The notes under the pieces are model-generated. The model worked only from the letters and a program-made list of their open reading frames with translations, made no database searches and was not told the origin of the DNA. A stretch of DNA of 64,000 bases from Chloroflexota bacterium. GTDB taxonomy: Bacteria > Chloroflexota > Anaerolineae > Anaerolineales > Villigracilaceae. Positions 60,788 through 64,000 of the stretch are shown in pieces (position 1 is the first letter of the stretch; each line of letters starts with the position of its first letter). The position numbers were made by a program, and so were the translations under genes. The stretch lies in NCBI GenBank assembly GCA_016191845.1, contig JACPVF010000012.1:186001-250000 (forward strand), written 5' to 3'.

Positions 60788-61840
60788 ATGTCTTCCAAAT
60801 TGACCCGACGCGATTTCCTCAAGTTCGGCGGCTTGAGCATGGCCAGCCTGGCTTTCTCGCCGCTGGCGCCCAGCCTTGGCGGCTTCGACGACAGCGATAT
60901 CGTGCGTGTTGCCACGGCCTCCGTCAGCGTGTACAGGGAGCCGTCGGACAAGAGCGTCATCACGGGTACCTGGTATCGCGATGACCTGGTCCACGTCTAC
61001 GGGCAGGTGACCGCCGAGGAGCCGACCTACAATCCCGTCTGGTACCGTGTCTGGGGTGGGTACATGCACCGCGCCCGCCTGCAGCGCGTCAAGATTCTAT
61101 ACAACATCCCGCTGGACTTGATCCCCGAGGGCGAACGTCGTCTGGTGGATGTCTCGGTCCCGTTCACCCAGCCATACCGCTATACCAAGACCTATGGCTG
61201 GCAAGTGCTCAATCCCAGACTGTATTACGGGTCCGTGCATTGGGTGGACCAGATCGTGGACGGCCCCGATGGCACGCCCTACTATCGGATCTTCGATGAG
61301 TTGACGGGAATGTACTATGCTCCCGCCATCCATCTGCGGCCCATTCCACACGAAGAGATCACGCCGATCTCCCCCGAACTGTCTTGGGAGGACAAGCATA
61401 TTGAGGTCAACCTAACCACCCAGGTGTTGACCGCCTACGAGAAAGGCAGCACTGTCTTTCAGACCAACATCTCCTCGGGCTTGCCCAACGCACGCCGCAA
61501 CCCGAAGGAGATCTCCACCAAGACGCCTGAAGGCAAATTCAACGTGCAGGAAAAGATGCCGTCCAAGCACATGGGCAACGGCAACTTGCTGGCTGACGCG
61601 GACGGTTACGAACTGCCTGGCGTCCCGTGGACTTGTTTCTTCACCGATGTGGGACATGCTTTCCACGGCACGTATTGGCACGAGAATTTTGGCTCCCCCA
61701 TGAGTCATGGCTGTATCAACATGCGCACCGAGGAAGCCAGGTGGATCTTCCGCTGGGCCCTGCCTCCGCATTCCACACAGGAACTGAACACCGAATATTA
61801 TTTCCGTGGTTACGGAACGAGTGTTGAGATTCACTACTGA
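60788..61840 (+). CDS. Tat-exported L,D-transpeptidase (YkuD)
   Basis: The 350-residue protein starts with a Tat signal (SKLTRRDFLKFGGLSMASLA). The C-terminal YkuD domain has HGTYWHENFGSPMSHGCINM near 296-315 with catalytic His and Cys. The middle has SH3-like strands (VSVYREPSDKSVITG). It should make 3-3 or other peptidoglycan cross-links outside the membrane. A TAGAAT box lies 7 nt before the ATG. Its stop overlaps the next start (TGATG). Confidence 0.92.
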   Translation: MSSKLTRRDFLKFGGLSMASLAFSPLAPSLGGFDDSDIVRVATASVSVYREPSDKSVITGTWYRDDLVHVYGQVTAEEPTYNPVWYRVWGGYMHRARLQRVKILYNIPLDLIPEGERRLVDVSVPFTQPYRYTKTYGWQVLNPRLYYGSVHWVDQIVDGPDGTPYYRIFDELTGMYYAPAIHLRPIPHEEITPISPELSWEDKHIEVNLTTQVLTAYEKGSTVFQTNISSGLPNARRNPKEISTKTPEGKFNVQEKMPSKHMGNGNLLADADGYELPGVPWTCFFTDVGHAFHGTYWHENFGSPMSHGCINMRTEEARWIFRWALPPHSTQELNTEYYFRGYGTSVEIHY

Positions 61841-63090
61841 TGCCTCACATCACCTGGCCCGATAAGCACCTGCGCGAACCCGCTCCCGCCTCCCTGCAAC
61901 TCGACTCGCTCGTGTATCCACAGGGGCAGGGGTATCCCGATCTTCGCCTTGGGAACCGATTGTTCCAGGGCGATAATTTCGCCATCCTCTCGGCGCTGTT
62001 GCCCGAATACGAAGGCCAGATCAACCTCATCTACGTTGATCCGCCTTTCTTCACCAATCGCAAATATCCCGCTCGCATCGGGCGCGGCGAGGACTCACGT
62101 AAACCGCAGGATTGGCAACTGACCGATGGCTACCACGATCACTGGGAGAGTCTCGACGAGTACCTGCAATTCCTCTACGAACGTCTTGCCCTGATGACCC
62201 GCCTGCTGACTCCAAATGGGACCATTTACCTGCACCTCGACTGGCATGCCGACGCCTATGCCCGTCTGCTGCTCGACGAATTGCTTGGCCCCGACAACCT
62301 GCTCAACGAGATCATCTGGACTTACCACGGCCCTTCGCCCATCCGCCGCGCCTTTAACCGCAAGCACGATACTATTCTGGCCTACGTCAAGGGCGACGGC
62401 TATACTTTCAACGCAGACGCCGTGCGTGAGCCGTACAATCCCAGCACGGTCAATACTTTTAAGTCTTCGCCCAAGGCGGGTTTTGGCAAAGTCCCTGACT
62501 TGGAGCGCGGCAAAGTGCCCGAGGATTGGTGGTACTTCCCTGTGGTGGCACGTCTGCACAATGAGCGTACAGGATATCCCACCCAGAAACCCGAAGCCAT
62601 GTTGGAACGCATCATCCTGGCCTCGTCGAACCCTGGCGATCTCGTGGCTGATTTCTTCTGCGGATCAGGGACCACGCCCGCTGTCGCCGCCCGCTTGGGA
62701 CGACGTTTCCTCGCCTCGGACGCTGCCTCGCATGCCATCCAGACGACCCGCAAACGGCTGACTGTTTCAGGGTCCGCCTTCTCGCTGGAGCGGGATTCCA
62801 TTTCCCCTGCCGTATGGACAAAACCTCCCCGAACGAAGGTTCACATCACGCCGACTTCTGTTGCTTTGGAGACTCGCCTGCAACTGGACTCTTGGGAGGT
62901 AGATCCCGATTGGGACGGGGAAACCTTCCGCAGCGTTGCCCAGGCTATTCGGTCCGCGCGCAGGGATGAGATTCCCTTCGAGTTGGGAATCAAAAGCGGA
63001 CGCAGGGTCTGCATCCGCTTGGTGACGGTCGAAGGAAAGAAGTATCAGCTAGACGTCCAGCCGATAGCCGACGCCGCGAATCGTCTTTAG
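61840..63090 (+). CDS. N6-adenine/N4-cytosine DNA methyltransferase, beta class, orphan
   Basis: The 416-residue protein has catalytic motif IV DPPF near 68-71 (IYVDPPFFTNRKYPAR) ahead of SAM motif I FFCGSGTTPAVAARLG near 270-285, the order of beta-class enzymes. TQKPEAMLERIILASS and GRRFLASDAAS agree. The C-terminal ~120 residues are of unknown function. No restriction endonuclease is adjacent, so it may be a regulatory orphan. It shares 42 nt, antisense, with the response-regulator gene. Confidence 0.88.
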   Translation: MPHITWPDKHLREPAPASLQLDSLVYPQGQGYPDLRLGNRLFQGDNFAILSALLPEYEGQINLIYVDPPFFTNRKYPARIGRGEDSRKPQDWQLTDGYHDHWESLDEYLQFLYERLALMTRLLTPNGTIYLHLDWHADAYARLLLDELLGPDNLLNEIIWTYHGPSPIRRAFNRKHDTILAYVKGDGYTFNADAVREPYNPSTVNTFKSSPKAGFGKVPDLERGKVPEDWWYFPVVARLHNERTGYPTQKPEAMLERIILASSNPGDLVADFFCGSGTTPAVAARLGRRFLASDAASHAIQTTRKRLTVSGSAFSLERDSISPAVWTKPPRTKVHITPTSVALETRLQLDSWEVDPDWDGETFRSVAQAIRSARRDEIPFELGIKSGRRVCIRLVTVEGKKYQLDVQPIADAANRL

Positions 63091-63708
63091 GAATTTCGGG
63101 TGAAGGGGGTCGAGTTCGATGGCGCGCCGCAGCCACGAAATGTGTACATCCAGCGTGCGCGTATCGCCCGTGTAATTGGTTTCCCACACACGTTTGAACA
63201 AAGACTCGCGCTCTACCACTTCGCCGTGATGCTCCATCAAAATTTGCAGGAGCGTGACCAGGCGTGGAGTGAGCTTGGTGCTTTTGCCCAGCGAGCGCAC
63301 GCGGCGCTGCTCGATATCCAAACGGACGGGACCGACATGCAGCACATTCTTGCCTTCACCGGGCAGCAATGGCTTGATGCGGTTGACAAGCTTCTGCACG
63401 GTGAATGGTAGCACCAACACCGAATCGGCGGCGTCCTTTTCCACACCATTCTCAGAGGCGAGAATTAAAATGATGGGCAACTTGGAATCTTTTTCACGCA
63501 GAGACTGACAAATACGCAGACCTGTGCTTCGCAGCGAAGCCGCATTGACGACAACCAGGCTTGGTGCGACTTCTTTCAAGCGTGCAACAGCCTGGCCGCC
63601 GTTTTGGGCGGTTTCTACTTCAAATCCCTTCTTCTGCAGGTCCGCCGCAAAAGAAGGGATTTCCGCATGTCTGCCTTCGATGACAAGTATTGTGGTTTTT
63701 TTGGTCAT
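63049..63708 (-). CDS. OmpR-type regulator with degenerate (pseudo) receiver domain
   Basis: The 219-residue protein has a receiver-like domain (about 5-110) and a winged-helix DNA-binding domain (about 115-218: LTPRLVTLLQILMEHHGEVV, LDVHISWLRRAIE, KTIRGVGYRL). Receiver key residues are changed: the acidic pair is EG in VIEGRH, the phospho-acceptor position reads LVVVNAAS with Asn, and the conserved Lys is Leu (VLPFT). It therefore cannot be phosphorylated in the normal way. No histidine kinase is encoded nearby. Confidence 0.88.
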   Translation of the reverse strand: MTKKTTILVIEGRHAEIPSFAADLQKKGFEVETAQNGGQAVARLKEVAPSLVVVNAASLRSTGLRICQSLREKDSKLPIILILASENGVEKDAADSVLVLPFTVQKLVNRIKPLLPGEGKNVLHVGPVRLDIEQRRVRSLGKSTKLTPRLVTLLQILMEHHGEVVERESLFKRVWETNYTGDTRTLDVHISWLRRAIELDPLHPKFLKTIRGVGYRLDV

Positions 63709-63858
63709 GATCCGAGAGATGATTGCTTTGCAACAAGCCTTTATTTTTTTAAGGTTTTGGTATTATACACTAGAATTCGGTGATTTGTTTTCATACTACA
63801 GTACTGGGTGTTTTTAAGGTTGGCGCTGGGTGGGTTTTCGATATAATGTTATTTTTGC

Positions 63859-63887
63859 TTGACGTGCCTCCCTGCTTATGGTATTAT
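63859..63887 (+). promoter_or_regulatory. promoter of initiator tRNA
   Basis: TTGACG (63859-63864) and TATTAT (63882-63887) are 17 nt apart and lie 20 nt before the tRNA. Confidence 0.75.
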
Positions 63888-63906
63888 CCGCGGGCTGGAA
63901 AACCGA

Positions 63907-63978
63907 TGCGGGGTAGAGCAGAGGCAGCTCGTCGGGCTCATAACCCGGAGGTCGCAGGTTCGAGTCCTGCCCCCGCTA
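63907..63978 (+). tRNA. initiator tRNA-fMet (anticodon CAT)
   Basis: Anticodon loop CTCATAA is flanked by TCGGG/CCCGG with the three consecutive G-C pairs of initiator tRNA. The D-stem has A11-T24 and the 1:72 pair is mismatched (T:T), both initiator marks. The 72-nt tRNA has no encoded CCA, unlike the tRNA-Ser in this window. Confidence 0.93.
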
Positions 63979-64000
63979 CTCTGAAAAAGATGCACCCAAT

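Overview
The window is GC-rich, densely packed bacterial chromosome and most resembles a member of the Chloroflexota, class Anaerolineae. That placement is inferred from style: secreted proteins with long Pro/Thr-rich linkers, SLH-anchored proteins, several eukaryotic-like Ser/Thr kinases, a B12-dependent ribonucleotide reductase with NrdR, and a strictly anaerobic hydrogenase. No 16S gene or other phylogenetic marker that I can score is present.

Layout. 1-6.1 kb: a truncated B12-binding radical SAM enzyme, a lipoprotein, an SLH-anchored phosphoesterase, a bactofilin-like membrane protein and an ankyrin protein. 6.1-16.8 kb: one long minus-strand cluster for a group 3d-like NAD-linked [NiFe] hydrogenase. 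Its order of transcription is DRTGG protein, CBS/ATPase, second DRTGG protein, PHP phosphoesterase, NuoE-like subunit, GHKL ATPase, HndB-like subunit, NuoF-like subunit, HoxU/NuoG-like subunit, small subunit, large subunit, maturation protease. Rex-like operators precede both the regulatory half and the structural half. 16.8-25.1 kb: a YjbQ protein, a large membrane protein, and a kinase / double-FHA ABC transporter / kinase-sulfatase-modifying-factor island. 25.2-32.2 kb: an alpha/beta-hydrolase/acyl-CoA-ligase fusion with a second hydrolase, then nrdR and class II nrdJ. 32.2-34.7 kb: a repeat-rich spacer, a divergent SecY paralogue and a C39-like peptidase. 34.8-45.1 kb: a PAS sensor without a kinase domain, small helical proteins, two methyltransferases, a DinB-like protein, an ArsR-type regulator with an MFS exporter, a LysM protein and a CNNM/CBS protein. 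45.2-56.9 kb: a selenocysteine-containing SelD, SPFH proteins, a PyrK-like protein, wecB-wecC, NfeD-slipin, an acetyltransferase, RNase D-like and beta-CASP nucleases. 57-64 kb: tRNA-Ser with a duplicated 3' end, NAD synthesis genes, a second MFS transporter, a SWIM zinc-finger protein, a Tat-exported L,D-transpeptidase overlapping an orphan DNA methyltransferase, a pseudo-receiver regulator and initiator tRNA.

The most notable observations are these. SelD is interrupted by an in-frame UGA followed by a SECIS-like hairpin. The hydrogenase has lost most cysteine ligands in two thioredoxin-like ferredoxin modules and carries an [FeFe]-hydrogenase-style regulatory cassette. There are paired Rex-like sites, a divergent SecY paralogue, a kinase/FHA-ABC island, and many promoters whose -10 box lies only 6-7 nt from the start codon, which suggests frequent leaderless mRNAs. 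All functional calls rest on reading the sequence; no database search was run.
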